DNA of 64,000 nucleotides from Megascapheus bottae (lineage: Eukaryota; Chordata; Mammalia; Rodentia; Geomyidae). Positions 12,115 to 23,215 of this stretch are shown piece by piece. A model generated the notes under the pieces. The model saw only the letters and a list, made by a program, of their open reading frames with translations, was not told where the DNA came from and did not search any database. The stretch is taken from assembly GCA_024803745.1 (NCBI GenBank), contig JANJXV010000152.1, positions 1,167,501 to 1,231,500 on the forward strand, in the 5' to 3' direction. Every line of letters begins with the position of its first letter. The first letter of the stretch is position 1. A program made the translations under genes and the position numbers.

Positions 12115-12540
12115 ATGGTTTCCCTCATTTGTCATAATCAGTAGAAACCTTGGGCTCTCCTAGCAGAGATTTACAATAGAACAAAATCTAGATACATAAG
12201 GCTATATAATATGACACAAAATGTAAGGACCTCCAGGTTATAGCAACAAAAGCCATATAATGAGTGATTGTTGCCCTTAATCTACTATGTTATATCGCAT
12301 CACTTTTGTTGTCCCTTGGTTGTCTCATATTGCCACCTTGTTATCTGATATATTTTATATATGCTTAATTGGTTATTTGAAATTGGATAGGGAAGGGAGG
12401 AAATCAAGATGAGTGAGGGGGGGAGGGAAATGGGGACCATGACAATAGAAAGGGTATCAATGTTTGTGAAGTAATGCACTTTTATCTGGTGAATATAATG
12501 TAACGCTTCTATTAATTAAAATAAAAATATGTGAAAAAAG
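12115..12540 (+). mobile_element. LINE-1 3' UTR fragment
   Basis: It starts with the same 'ggtttccctcatttgtc' segment found inverted at about 3055-3075 of the minus-strand L1. It runs through the G-rich polypurine tract (12385-12430) to 'ttaattaaaataaaaatatg'. It is a 5'-truncated L1 consisting mainly of 3' UTR. Confidence 0.85.
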
Positions 12541-12559
12541 GAAATGTTTAACCAACAAA

Positions 12560-15400
12560 AAAGACAAATAGATAAAAATTATTGGAAAGTGTTCTAGAAT
12601 GAATTCAAAACACAATATAGTAGATTTCAAGAATTCCAGGTGTCAATCAAACAGCTGAATTTAAGACTAGGGGAAATTTAGAAGGAGAAGAGCAAGCAAG
12701 AAAAAAAGACATCTTGTTCAACAGAATTCTAGCAGAGAAGCATGTAACCATGGAAAAATAGAGACAATTTCTTGTTCAAGAATCCAAAGAACTCTAAACA
12801 GACCCACCTGAAACGTATATCCTATTTCCACATTTCAATTTTTCCAGGATCAATACAGACCAAGGAAAGGATCCTTGAGAATATCAAAGAGTACTATTTG
12901 ATTATTAATGATGGAAAAACTTTAAAATAAGGATAATGTTCTCAGCTGAGACCAGTAAAGCAAGGAGAGCCTGAAATATTGGATGTCACCGTTTACAGGA
13001 AACAACTTCCAAGAAAGAATAAGGAACCCATCACAGTACTCCATAATAATTGTGGGCCATAACATCCAAACCAACAATTCAAATGAAAGAAAATGATGTC
13101 CTACATATAGAAAAAGAACCATAACCCAATAGTGATGGAGAGAATGTCCCATTTTAGAGAGGCAGATAAGTATAATAAGAAAAGATGAGGAACAGCCAAC
13201 AACTAGGTGGATAACATGTCAGGAGTTACCAATCCCTTTTCAATTCTCAAGATTAATAGATTTATCTTTCCAAATAAATGACATGTTGAATAGCTGAATC
13301 AAAAAAGCAAGATTTACATATCTGATCTCTACAAGAGACCCAACATGATAACAAAAGTGAACAGTCTCAAATTGATTGCCTTCATTAAAAGTTTTCGAAA
13401 AAAATTGGCTCCCAAATATAGGGTGGAAAATCAATCCGATAAAATAGATTATATCAGATAAAATAGATTTCAAATTAAGATTAATGACAATAAACAAAGA
13501 GGGACGTTACATACTATATAAGTACCGAGCACTACCCGATTGTGCCACTGGAGCACCCTAGGACATTACATATTAATAAATGGAACTTGCCCTCAGCAGG
13601 ACATAAGGATTATGACCATCTATGCACAAAATAATGAAGTAGCCAATTTCATTAAATAAACACTTCTGAAACAAAGTATTCTTAATCTAAAAAAGTAGAT
13701 CAAAACAAATTGATTGTTGGTATCCTCAAAACATTACTGTCATTGCTGGGTAGGTTATCCAGGGAATATCTCTGCAAAGAAACCTCAGACACAATAACAT
13801 TGAAAAACTACACTTACCAGATACCTAATGCATAACTAACACAAGACTATACGAATATTCCTTCTCAGTAGCTCAAAGAACATTCTGCAAGTAAATCATA
13901 CTTTTGGTCAAAAAGCGCATCTGTGAAAATGTTTAAAAATGGCTTTATTTCCTGCATCCCGACAGATCATAATGAATAAAATTAGAGCTCAGCAGGAAAA
14001 GGTATAACAGAATATTTTCTAACAGATGGTGACTGAACAATGCATTAAAGAATGACAAGTATGTATCTAGGTTTTGAGCTATTGTAATCTTTGATGAGGC
14101 TAAATGAAAGGATCTCCAGGATATGGAAACATGAGCTTTATCTTGAGTGATTATTGTTCTTAATGTACTATGTTATTTCAATTCTCATTTTTTGTACATT
14201 GGCTAATTTCATATTGTTGCAGTGTGTGACTTCTGGTATATTGTATATATGTTTATTTGTTCATTTGAAATAGGAAAGGGAAAGGGGGAAAATGAGAAGG
14301 GGTGGGGATGGGAACGGGGAAAAACCTAAGATGGGGTATCAATGTATGAGAAGTAATGCACCTCCTATTAGCTAATATAACTGTAACCCCTTTATACATT
14401 AAAATAAAAAATAAGAAAAGGACAAGTATGTTATTGAAAACATTAGAAGGGAAACTCAAATATTTATAATCCTTAACAGAAAGGAACACTGAAAACAGAG
14501 ATCCTCTGGAACACAATGAAGGCAGTATTCTGAGGAAGCTTTGTAGCTCTAAACAACTACCAGTACAAATTGAAGAAATCTCAAATCAGTATTTGAACAA
14601 TAAATATTAAGCTTCTTGAACAACAGGAACAAGCCAAACCCTGAACCCCAAGATTCAAACAATAAAATTTAAATCATAATATAAAACAATAAAAGAGAAG
14701 AAACCAAAAACATAGAAAACATACTAAAGAGCATAGCAAAAAAATATAGAAAGCATGTGAAAACATTCACTAACTTGAGAGCTCCTTAGCAAACCTGAAC
14801 CAAATTAGAGCCAAACACATTCAAATAGATAAATAAATATGAAAATCAAAACAGATACAATTAATATTCAGAACATTAGAAGGGAATAATTTGTAAAACT
14901 TTATTATAATTGAAATGTTAAATTCCCAGAGAACATGAATATAACCTAACAAAAGAGTTTGGAACCAACTGAATATTCCCATAACAGATAAAGTAAGAGA
15001 CTTACTATCCAAAGACCTCATAACCAAGAAAGGCTGAGGATATGATGTATGTACAATTAATTCTAAGAGACCTTCAAGGAGAACTAACTCCAATATTCCT
15101 TAAAATCTTAAATGAAATTGAAAGGTAAAGCTCACTAACAAACTCACTCTTGAAGCCAGAGAATACTCATCCAAACACAGACAAACTCATCACAGGAAGA
15201 GATTTGCTAATCCATTTCTTAGAACATCAGTGTAAAACTAATTACTAAATTTGCTGCAAACCTAATATAAGAACTATATAAAAAATACACTTATATCAAA
15301 TGGGATTTCAGGGATTCAAATCTCCTTCCATATACATATGAATTATTATAATTCAAACTGATAACAGGAGGATTTGGGGAAAAGGGCAGAGGTTCAGGTT
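12560..15400 (+). mobile_element. Ancient, heavily decayed LINE-1 ORF1/ORF2 sequence
   Basis: With many frameshifts, plus-strand translation gives recognisable L1 pieces, such as the endonuclease-like TIYAQNNEVANF near 13610-13650 and a decayed endonuclease C-part at about 13860-13990. No usable frame remains. The identification is by resemblance only, and the edges are uncertain. A younger L1 3' end sits inside it at 14065-14420. Confidence 0.55.
14065..14420 (+). mobile_element. LINE-1 3' end nested in the ancient LINE-1
   Basis: This short L1 3' UTR ends in 'attaaaataaaaaataag'. It has an 11-bp target-site duplication, gacaagtatgt, at 14054-14064 and 14421-14431. Joining across it restores continuity of the older L1. 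Confidence 0.85.
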
Positions 15401-15550
15401 GAATATATATGAGCTCTTGCCAAGATAACATTTTTAGCATTCTAGTGAAAAGTTTGGAGCTAAAGTGTCACACCAAGTAAGCTGTAATAGTACAGATACT
15501 TTGACCAGAGAGGAAAAAGTCAGGAAGGCTGCTTAAGATACTTTTTGGGA

Positions 15551-15877
15551 CCGGGAAATTGGCCTAGTGTTGCTTGCCTAGCCTGTATGAAGACTCGGAT
15601 TTGATTCCTTGGTACCACATTCATAGTAAAAAAAAAAGCCGGGAGAGGTGCTGAGGCTCAAGTGGTAGAGCTCTGGCCTTGAGAAAGTCCAAGGACAGTG
15701 CTCAGGCCCTGAGCTCAAGCCAAGGACTGGAAAAAAAGAGACAGTTTTCAAAAAAGCACCGTGGATGTGGTGCTATGGTTCAAGTGGTAAAACTCAAGGC
15801 TTGAGAAAGTCCAAGGACAGTGCTCAGGCCCTGAGGTCAAGCCCCAGAACTGGCAAAGGAAAAAAAGAAAAAAAATG
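15551..15877 (+). repeat. ID-like dimeric SINE with duplicated right arm
   Basis: A tRNA-like head ('ggcctagtgttgcttgcct') is followed by a body with 'ctcaagtggtagagctctgg' and 'gacagtgctcaggccctgag'. The body then occurs a second time (about 15755-15855) before a long A-rich tail. A normal copy, for example 17476-17673, has the body once. Confidence 0.8.
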
Positions 15878-16194
15878 GAATGCATACAATTGAAGCAATG
15901 CTATTTTTTTCTTGAAATAGGTTTCAAATTGGCTGCTAAAGTTCTTTGGAATTTTGTAAAGCAATTTTATCTTTTTTTCTGTTTTTTTTCTCTTTTGAAT
16001 GGGTATTCCTTTGTGAGACCCTCTGCTAGAGACCAAGTACCTTCATTTGCAAAAGTAAAGTAGATCTCATATTGGACACATAAATTACTTCATAATGGAT
16101 ATTTGTTGAGGCTTCATAACACCTGGAATGTGGAGCATATGTCACATAAAATAATGACATAGCACTTACTTTGAAACATTAACTATTTTTCTAA

Positions 16195-16201
16195 AGAGAG
16201 G

Positions 16202-16281
<80 letters not shown>
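16195..16281. repeat. (GA)n microsatellite
   Basis: About 87 bp of nearly uninterrupted GA dinucleotides, with a few G/A irregularities at the left end. It lies in V2R A intron 1. Confidence 0.97.
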
Positions 16282-16284
<3 letters not shown>

Positions 16285-16299
16285 AGTGTATGTAACAGC

Positions 16300-16500
16300 A
16301 GCTTTAAATAAGAACTTGGAAACTGTCTTTGAGCTTTTATGCTCAAGACTAGCACTCTGTCATTTGAGCCACATTGCAGTTCCAGCTTTGGCTGATTAAA
16401 TGAAGATTAAAGCTTCACATATATTCATGCATTGGCTGGCTTAATCATTAACCATAATATATCAGCATTATGAATGTTTAGTATTACCTCATGAATTATC
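16300..16500 (-). repeat. Degenerate ID-like SINE
   Basis: The plus strand shows 'tgctcaagactagcactctg' and 'catttgagccac', decayed reverse-complement ID-like SINE words, directly beside the (GA)n tract. Confidence 0.6.
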
Positions 16501-16939
16501 AGCCTAAAATAAGATTTTTTTCAGTATCCTCAAAACATAAATATTATCGAAGACAAGTTCTCAGATCACAGAAATGAGGGAAGGAAATGTTTCTGCAGTC
16601 TTTTAGTACAGAAGTTATAATACCGACTTAAGATATTTGTAATAATACCACCTGAAAGTTGTATCTGTAATGGTGAAGATACTGGAGTAAAGTGAATTGT
16701 TATGAGTCCTGGAAAACAAGGCTACAAGGAAGGAAACCAGATTCCTTTCCTACTAGTAAATAGAAATTATCTCAACAGAAAATGGAAGATGAAACAATTA
16801 AACTGAGCTTTTTCTACTGTAATAAGAATGAGTTGTCAGTGTAGAGAGACAGAACACTTATTTGTTCTTTCACAGTTCCCTCATCTGTGACTATCTTGAA
16901 GAAAAACTGTAAATGGAAATAGATTGATGAGTTACTTAC

Positions 16940-17157
16940 GGCTTGTTTTCTTCATACCCAGAAGCATCGCTGTTACTGTGATCTGTTCCCAATGTGTAGA
17001 GTGGGAAAAATCCAGCAATCATCACATCTCCATCCATGTGTGCTTGGTGCTTCATCGTAGAAAAGCAGCTACTATTAGCCAAGGAACTAACAAAGAGAGG
17101 AGACTGGAAAAGAAGGAATGTAAAAGTCAAAAGATACATCCCTAAATCAACTGTCAA
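16940..17157 (-). pseudogene. Vmn2r-ps: V2R pseudogene A exon 1 (signal peptide), open
   Basis: The open frame starts at ATG 17157 or, more like a secretory signal, at the internal ATG 17139. From there it encodes a hydrophobic leader (MYLLTFTFLLF, then SPLFVSS), then SSCF and MDGDVMIAGFFPLYTLG. The latter is the family's N-terminal 'GD.....FFP' motif. It ends at an intact donor (gtaagt). The split codon (CC plus the G opening exon 2) is in phase. No lesion is seen. A TATA-like 'caataaaaac' lies about 55-65 bp upstream of ATG 17157, near 17212-17222; that it acts as a promoter is speculative. Confidence 0.85.
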
Positions 17158-17475
17158 GCTTAAATTCTAGCTGGATTTAGTTTCATGAATCTTTCTAGAT
17201 GTGCATGTGTGTGTTTTTATTGAGTGAAATGTATAGTTTCCCACCTTTCATGGAAACTTCTTGTAAGTCCCCAAATGTGTAAAACCCTCTCTAGAGGCTC
17301 TGCATCTGAGCCCTTTCATCCAGGAGGAAAACATGAGTTACACAGCATGTTTATGAATGCTCCTTCTTCATCCCAGGTATTACGATTTCCTCCAAGGTCG
17401 CAGACATTGAGGCCCTAGGGACGAAGTTCACTTTGATATATTTGGTCAAACATCTGTGTCAAGAAACTATTTGCA

Positions 17476-17673
17476 GCTAGGAGTTTGGCCTAGTTGTAAG
17501 AGTTCTTGCCTACCATGCACAAAGAACTGGGTTCGATACCTCAGTACCACATACACAGAAAAAATCCAGAGGTCTTGCTGAGACTCAAGTGGTAGAGCTA
17601 TAACTTTGAGGTAAAAGAAAAAAAGCCCAAGCGCTGTGCTCAGGCCCTGAGTTCAAGCCCCAGGACTGGCAAA
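17476..17673 (+). repeat. ID-like dimeric SINE with target-site duplication
   Basis: The tRNA-like head has an A-box-like 'tggcctagttgtaagag' and a B-box-like 'ggttcgatacc'. The second part ends 'caagccccaggactggc'. A 15-bp duplication, aagaaactatttgca, flanks it at 17461-17475 and 17674-17688. Confidence 0.92.
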
Positions 17674-17688
17674 AAGAAACTATTTGCA

Positions 17689-18289
17689 TGAAAACCATTT
17701 TGAAGGATGCAACTAGATTGCTTCAGGATATGCCAAGTCAACTGAATGGTGAAATGGCCAGAAAAAGAATATTCCAGTGGGATGAATTGCAACAAAAATC
17801 ATTAGGGCATCACACACAGTAGGTCAGTTCACAAACACATTGTCTAGATCACCCAAACTGGTTTCCATAAAATTTCCATGTGCATAGGCCTGCACAAATG
17901 CACGCACTTACTATATCCTGGGAAACTATTATGATGCTGAAATCAGGGCATCTTACTGGAATTTAAGTATAATTTATTTGGACAAATTCACAGACCAATA
18001 CTTCACAAAAATATCCTCAGTGGGGTAGCCTCTGTGATTCAAGAGAAGCAAAAAAAAACAGTGACAATGCAGAAAAATGCCAAAGAGTAAAATACCTAAG
18101 ATCCCCTTGTGTCTATTTGTTGGAGTTCTTTTCAGTAAGAATCAATTTATATGAACAGGTGCACACAGCTATAAAGTTTTCATGATCCTTTCCTGAGAAC
18201 ATCCTCCTTTATACTCACAGTGTAAATGAATAGAGATTGATATATTTTATAATAGCCAAGTATATTTTTTCTTTTACTATCCAATGTTT
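17689..18289. other. Anonymous spacer between the two V2R genes
   Basis: I see no gene, repeat or regulatory motif that I can support here. Confidence 0.5.
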
Positions 18290-19270
18290 TACTTGTAAAC
18301 ATGTTTTTTTCTTGGTCTAGCTTAGATTGCTAAATAAGTTTTCCAAGTCTTACTATTTCCTTATGAATGGTTTAATATCATTCTTCAGGATGGAAACATA
18401 CCATTTAATTGTGTGTATGTATACCACATTTTCTCAATCCACTTGTCAACTAAGGTGCATCTGCTTTGACTCCATATCATGGCTTTGATAAATAATGTGG
18501 CAATGAACATGGTTACATGGTAAACTCAGTGTGGTCTGGTTTGTGGTCTATTAGCAAAATGCCTAGGAGTAAAATTGCTGGTCATAGGGATGCTTTATGT
18601 GTAGTCTTTTGAGTAAATTCCATATGACTTTCTAGAGTGATTGAATAATTTTACATTCCCACCAACATGATAGTAGCATTTCCATTTGGCCACATCACCA
18701 CCAGCATCTGTTATTGTTACTTTTCTTGATAGTGGCCATTCTAACTTGGTTGAGGTTGAATCTCAATTCTATTTTGATTTGCATTTGTTTTATGGTCAGT
18801 AATACTAAACACTTCTTCTTCTGTGTACTGGAAATTCTTAATTTTTTCTTCTGAAAAGTCTCTGTTTAAATCTTTAGCCCATTTATCGATTGGGTTATTT
18901 TTATGCTTTTTGGGTGGGAGGGAGTTAGTGGGTTTTTTTAGCTGTATATAGCTATTAGTTATGAAGCGCTTGCCAAATGCTAGCTGTGAGTATCTTACCC
19001 ATTCTATGGCCTTCCCATTTATCTTTTTAGCTAGGTCTTTTTCCATGCAGAAACTATTCAGTTTGCTGCAATCCCATATATCCAGTCTTTGATTTTTTTC
19101 TGTTTCTGGATTCTTACTTAGAAAGATTTGACCCATGTCTAGGAGTCTTGGTATTTACCTTATCTCTTGTTGTAACATTTTCATGGTATCTGGCCTTATA
19201 TTAATGTCTTTGTTCCATTTTAATTGATTCTGGTGCAGGCCATGATTAAAAGTTTTATGAACCTTTTTAT
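18290..19270 (-). mobile_element. Older LINE-1 ORF2 C-terminal fragment
   Basis: The minus-strand frame 19136-18741 reads FLSKNPETEKNQRLDIWDC, then KLNSFC, and the segment IDKWAKDLNRDFSEEEI-like. These are the ORF2 C-terminal landmarks also seen in the younger L1s. Stops and small deletions abound. Confidence 0.85.
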
Positions 19271-20505
19271 GTTTAGATATCTATATTTATACCCTTGTCT
19301 ACATTAGAAAAATTAAATTTTGTCATTATTTATTAGAATCATTTTACCAGTTTGGAGTTCTTAACCATTTAATGAATCCCCAAAACACGATTCTTTGATT
19401 TTGTATATATTGCTGCCAACTTTTAACAAAATATTTTTTCACAAGGTTTTTCAATCCTACATATGTGTATGCTGTATTAGATTTTCTTCAGGCTCATTAT
19501 TTTATTCTATGGAAAAACATCACAATCATGATTGGCTTCTCCTGTGAAATTTCCCATATGCATACACTATCAGTTGCACAAGTTCATCTTATCATATGTA
19601 TTTCTCTCTTCCGTCCATTCCTTTTTTAAACAATTTTGTTGATTTCAATATTTTAATTGCTTTAGAATACTTGCACATATATATATATATAAAACCTTGT
19701 ACACATGAACATATCAAGATAGAAAGAAAAATATTTTGAGCCTCTTATTTCCTCTGGATTCTTCAGTTTTGGCATTTAAATATATTGGAAAGAGAGTAAC
19801 TATCACTGCATTATACCATGCTGTCTTTGGAACTGGGATTTCATTGCAAAGCTTGCTCACAACATTTTTCCTCATATACCATGTTGGAAGTTAATCTCTG
19901 CACAATGAGCTTCTTGGAGTTGGATGTATCTCCCTTGTTTTGTTCTGTAAGTAAATATAAAAATTTCCTCAACTGAAATATGAGCTTTTTTCTTGTTAGT
20001 ATTACAGAAAGAGCTGTACAATATGTTGAGTCTGTGAACAATGCTTGAACAGAATGTTCCATAAATGTCCCCTTGCTTCTCAAAGACATAAATTGAAAAT
20101 TTGTTAGTTATTCTGGCCTGTTATATGTAGACTGGGTGACTTAAAACACATAGTTTTTCAAATAGGTGGAAATAGTTTCCTCCTTATGATAATGGCAATA
20201 CAGTATTTGATATATGATATCTCATGAATATCTAGTGCATTTTTAATAGTTTTTGCTGCGGTGCATGTGGTATTGGGCATAAAGCAAGTGCTGACTCAGA
20301 CAAACTAAACTACATTTCTGAATTTCATTCTTGACAAATTCCCTTCATGTCTTTAACTAACAATATAATAAAGCACAAGACAACAATTCTGTTCCATCCC
20401 AATTGGAATAATGTTTTAACAAATTCATTGGCAGAAAATCAAGCATTCAATGTATGACAGTCATAAAATTTGAAATACTCATAAATTTCTATGCTAATTA
20501 TGCAG
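19271..20505. other. Spacer upstream of V2R pseudogene B
   Basis: AT-rich sequence with no recognised gene. No V2R exon 1 was found here on the plus strand. The final 180 bp or so (20320-20505) aligns by eye with the reverse complement of gene A intron 1 next to exon 2. Confidence 0.55.
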
Positions 20506-20794
20506 GTTTATCTTCAAGAATTACCAGGTTGTTTTGGCCTTGACTTTTGCCATTGAAGAGATCAACAAAAGTCCTTATCTTTTATATAACTTGACTCTGG
20601 GATTTGATATCTATGATGTTCAAATTGGAGCTTGGACAGTATTAGCAAATCCCTTCCTTTGCTTCTTTGGGAAATACAAGATTCCAAACTACAACTGTAT
20701 GAGAAACACAAAGACTATAACAATACTTACAGGACCTTCAGGCATAATATCCAGCCACATTGGGAAACTACTGGAACTTTTCACGTTGCCACAG
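20506..20794 (+). pseudogene. Vmn2r-ps: V2R pseudogene B exon 2
   Basis: The acceptor is tatgcag. The open frame encodes FIFKNYQVVLALTFAIEEIN, then LGFDIYDVQIGAW, IPNYNC, and LTGPSGIISSHIGKLLEL. It ends in the codons for LPQ. The boundary reads ccacagtgagg, one G fewer than a normal cag|gtgagg, so either the last exon base or the donor G is missing. An in-frame TGA follows at 20795-20797. Confidence 0.9.
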
Positions 20795-20922
20795 TGAGGG
20801 GTGGAGTCGTGATGTGATATCAAAAAAGAAGTAATTTGGTACTACTGCAACTATAAGATGAAAATGATAGGGATTGGATAATGAACCTATCAAATTTTGT
20901 GAATTCAAAGTGTAAGTATTGG

Positions 20923-21051
20923 AGCTGGGAGTATGGCTCAGTGGTAGAGCACTTACCAGGCATGCATGAAGCCCTGGGTTCAATTCCTTAGTACCACAGA
21001 CACAGAAAAAAACTGTAAGTGTTGTTGTAGCTCAAGTGGTAGAATGTTAGA
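20923..21051 (+). repeat. ID-like SINE abutting truncated V2R exon 3
   Basis: It has a clear tRNA-like head ('gtatggctcagtggtagagc', 'gggttcaattcc') and part of a second arm ('agctcaagtggtagaatg'). It then changes at about 21050 to V2R exon 3 sequence. Confidence 0.88.
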
Positions 21052-21410
21052 TTCGCTCCATGTACCTCTCATTTTTTAACTCATCACCCCGAAGTTTCTG
21101 GATTCACAGATTTTGTTAAGGCAGTAAACCCTTCCAAATATCCAGAAGACATTTTCTTTGCTAGACTGTGGTTTCTCTCTTACAATTGTTCAGATTCTGA
21201 TTCTGACTGTGTAATTTGGGAGAACTGTCTTCATGATGCCTCATTGGATTGGTTGCCTGGAATACTTTTGACATGACTATGTCTGGGTACAGTTATAATA
21301 TATACAATGCTGTATATGCTGTTGGTCAGGCACTCCATGAGGTACTGCTTCATCAAATAGAAGTGCCAACAATGAGAAATAGAAAAGGAACTGTGCTTTA
21401 TCCTGCACAG
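21052..21410 (+). pseudogene. Vmn2r-ps: V2R pseudogene B exon 3, 3' part only
   Basis: From about 21052 the sequence matches the second half of gene A exon 3: GFTDFVKAVNPSKYPED, LWFLSYNCS, DASLDWLPG, then in a shifted frame DMTMSGYSYNIYNAVYAVGQ and NRKGTV. The donor gtaagg at 21411 is intact. A frameshift lies at about 21262-21268, after LPG. The first 440 bp or so of the exon is absent. Confidence 0.9.
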
Positions 21411-22111
21411 GTAAGGCCTTCTGCGTTAGATGGCACACACAATGAGAAAAGTCATTTTCTAGAAGGGTATCTAAATTTATGAAATTAAATATTTCAGATA
21501 TTTTTTTTAAAAACCCAAGTAAGTCTACTTGCTTAAATTATGGTGAAGTACCGTAGAAGTGTTCATGCCGTAATCAAGGAATAGTATGCTAGTAACTGGA
21601 ACAAAAGTTTATGACAATTTCTATATATTCTTTCTATTACAAATAAGCATAACATGCTCATTGATTATTTCTTGAAAAGTTTAAAGTCATCTTTTTCCTA
21701 TGAGCTTAATAAATACTAACAAAGGATGAATTTCTGAACAGAATTATCCATATTTTCATAAATGATCTACTCGCATTCTACTTTATATATTGAAAATGTT
21801 ATCATGCACAAATTATAGACATTCATAAAATTAATAGATTGGAAGCATTGTTGCTACGCAATGAAGAATTGTCTCAATCATACACATATGCATGGAATTG
21901 GTATTTCTTAAAAAGTAGCCTGCACGTTCTTGCCTATTGTCCACGATTCAGAAAACTAATTTTTATACTGCAATAGATTTTCTTTTGGGATACTTCATTG
22001 TTTGTCTCTGCTTTTCTTGATTTCTGAATCAGAAAATAAAGGCAATCAGTAGCACTTCTTCATTGAAGTTTTCATTTTTAACTCTGAGACAAGATGATGT
22101 ATTTCTTTTAC

Positions 22112-22338
22112 CTACACCCTTAGCTGAAGAACACTCAGTTTCACAATCCTGTTGGAGATTAAGTGATTTTGGATGAAAGAAGTAAATTGGGACAGAGTAT
22201 GACATTGTGAACATTTGGAATTTTCCACAAGGTCTTGAACTTGAGGTGAACGTAGGGAACTTTTCTTCATATGCTGTACATGGTCATCACATGTCTTTAT
22301 CTGAAGATACGATAGAGTGGGCAATAGGCACTACAGAG
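22112..22338 (+). pseudogene. Vmn2r-ps: V2R pseudogene B exon 4
   Basis: It encodes the end of the ligand domain: KNTQFHNPVGD, then YDIVNIWNFPQGLELEVNVG, then SLSEDTIEWAIGTTE, with donor gtaggt. The codon after NPVGD is TAA (CAA in gene A). One-base deletions lie near the start (around 22119) and before YDIVN (around 22196). The expected acceptor position reads tttttac rather than ...ag, so the acceptor may also be lost. Confidence 0.87.
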
Positions 22339-22529
22339 GTAGGTTGGATCTAATTGTAATGATTTCAAGGACATATAAGTAAGCAGTATTCACCTATTGA
22401 ATTTATACCTGGGTGTGTGTCAGAAACTATCTCCTGTAATAAGTGCTACTTAACTAGCTGAATATCCTGGTTTGAAATTAGTCCAAGCAGGAAAGTCTGG
22501 GAGACAGTTATCTTCATTTACATATCTGT

Positions 22530-22640
22530 TAACCTGGAAGTGGGGCTATACTTCAAGTGTTGAATGCTGGCATTAAGCAGCAAGCTCAGATACAAAGCTC
22601 AGGCTCTCAGTTCATGCCTCAGATCTGGCCCACACACTTA
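22530..22640 (+). repeat. Degenerate ID-like SINE
   Basis: Decayed SINE words 'gtggggctatacttcaagtg', 'caggctctcagttcatgcc' and 'cagatctggc' lie within gene B intron 4. Confidence 0.6.
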
Positions 22641-22749
22641 TATATTTATATCTTATAAGTTTATTAAGAACTAAAATATTGCACATTGAAATATTTCCAA
22701 CTTAAAAAAAGTCTTGACTAATTCTTGGAGGAAGGAACAGAATAATTCA

Positions 22750-22990
22750 ACAGTGCTCATACTTTGATTGTATCTACTTAGGAGGCTGATATCCTCAGAT
22801 CTAAAATTGAAAGTCAATTTAAAGCCTAAATGGGCAGAAAATTCTCTGAGCCTCTAATTTCAATTAACTACCAAAAAATTCAAGTGGAGTTCTGGATCAA
22901 GTGGTAAAGTGCCAACCTGGAGCAAAAAACAGCCATTGTCCATACGTTGGGTTCAAGCTCCAGGATTTGCCCTCAAACACACAAATAAAG
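22750..22990 (+). repeat. Composite B1-like/ID-like SINE
   Basis: The left part is B1-like ('ctacttaggaggctgatatc'). The right part is the ID-like arm ('tggatcaagtggtaaagtg', 'gggttcaagctccagga'). The element lies in gene B intron 4. Confidence 0.7.
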
Positions 22991-23007
22991 TTTAATGTGT
23001 ATTCCTA

Positions 23008-23215
23008 ATTTTTGCCAATACTGGGGCTCATTCCTACTTTTTTGCCAAGCCTGGGGCTTGAACTCAGGGGCTAGGCACTCTTGTCCTTGAACATTTTTTG
23101 CTCAAGGTTAGCACCCTGCCCCTTGAGGCACAACACCACTCACTCTGGCTTTTTCTGAGGAAGCATGCTAGGCAAGCACTCTACCAATAGGCTATGCCTT
23201 AGTCCCTAAATGTTG
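23008..23215 (-). repeat. ID-like dimeric SINE
   Basis: Reverse orientation: 'gcctggggcttgaactcag', 'tttgctcaaggttagcaccc', 'gctaggcaagcactctacc'. It lies in gene B intron 4. Confidence 0.85.

Larger units (their letters stand above)
125..17157 (-). pseudogene. Vmn2r-ps: Vomeronasal type-2 receptor pseudogene A (six exons)
   Basis: V2Rs are class C GPCRs of vomeronasal sensory neurons. They have a signal peptide, a Venus-flytrap ligand domain, a cysteine-rich linker and a seven-helix domain. All six expected exons lie in order on the minus strand: exon 1 16940-17157, exon 2 10612-10884, exon 3 8498-9305, exon 4 7569-7794, exon 5 1843-1966, exon 6 125-1044. Exon phases agree across every junction I checked, and the AG/GT boundaries are intact throughout. 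Exons 1 and 5 are open. Exons 2, 3, 4 and 6 carry frameshifts or stops, so no receptor can be made. Intron 4 is swollen by a LINE-1 (2641-6581) and intron 1 by older LINE-1s and SINEs. Introns 3 (7795-8497) and 5 (1045-1842) hold nothing else I recognise. Family assignment is strong; the orthologue is not determined. Confidence 0.93.

Noticed and set aside
16195..16281. Possible CRISPR or satellite array
   Set aside because: It is a simple dinucleotide repeat with no spacers; no array of direct repeats with unique spacers occurs in the window.
17476..17673. Possible tRNA gene (A-box and B-box-like motifs)
   Set aside because: It is the head of a SINE flanked by a 15-bp target duplication, with no complete cloverleaf.
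19841..20089. 82-codon minus-strand frame as a V2R exon 1 for gene B
   Set aside because: It is on the wrong strand, lacks the GD...FFP motif and has no matching donor.
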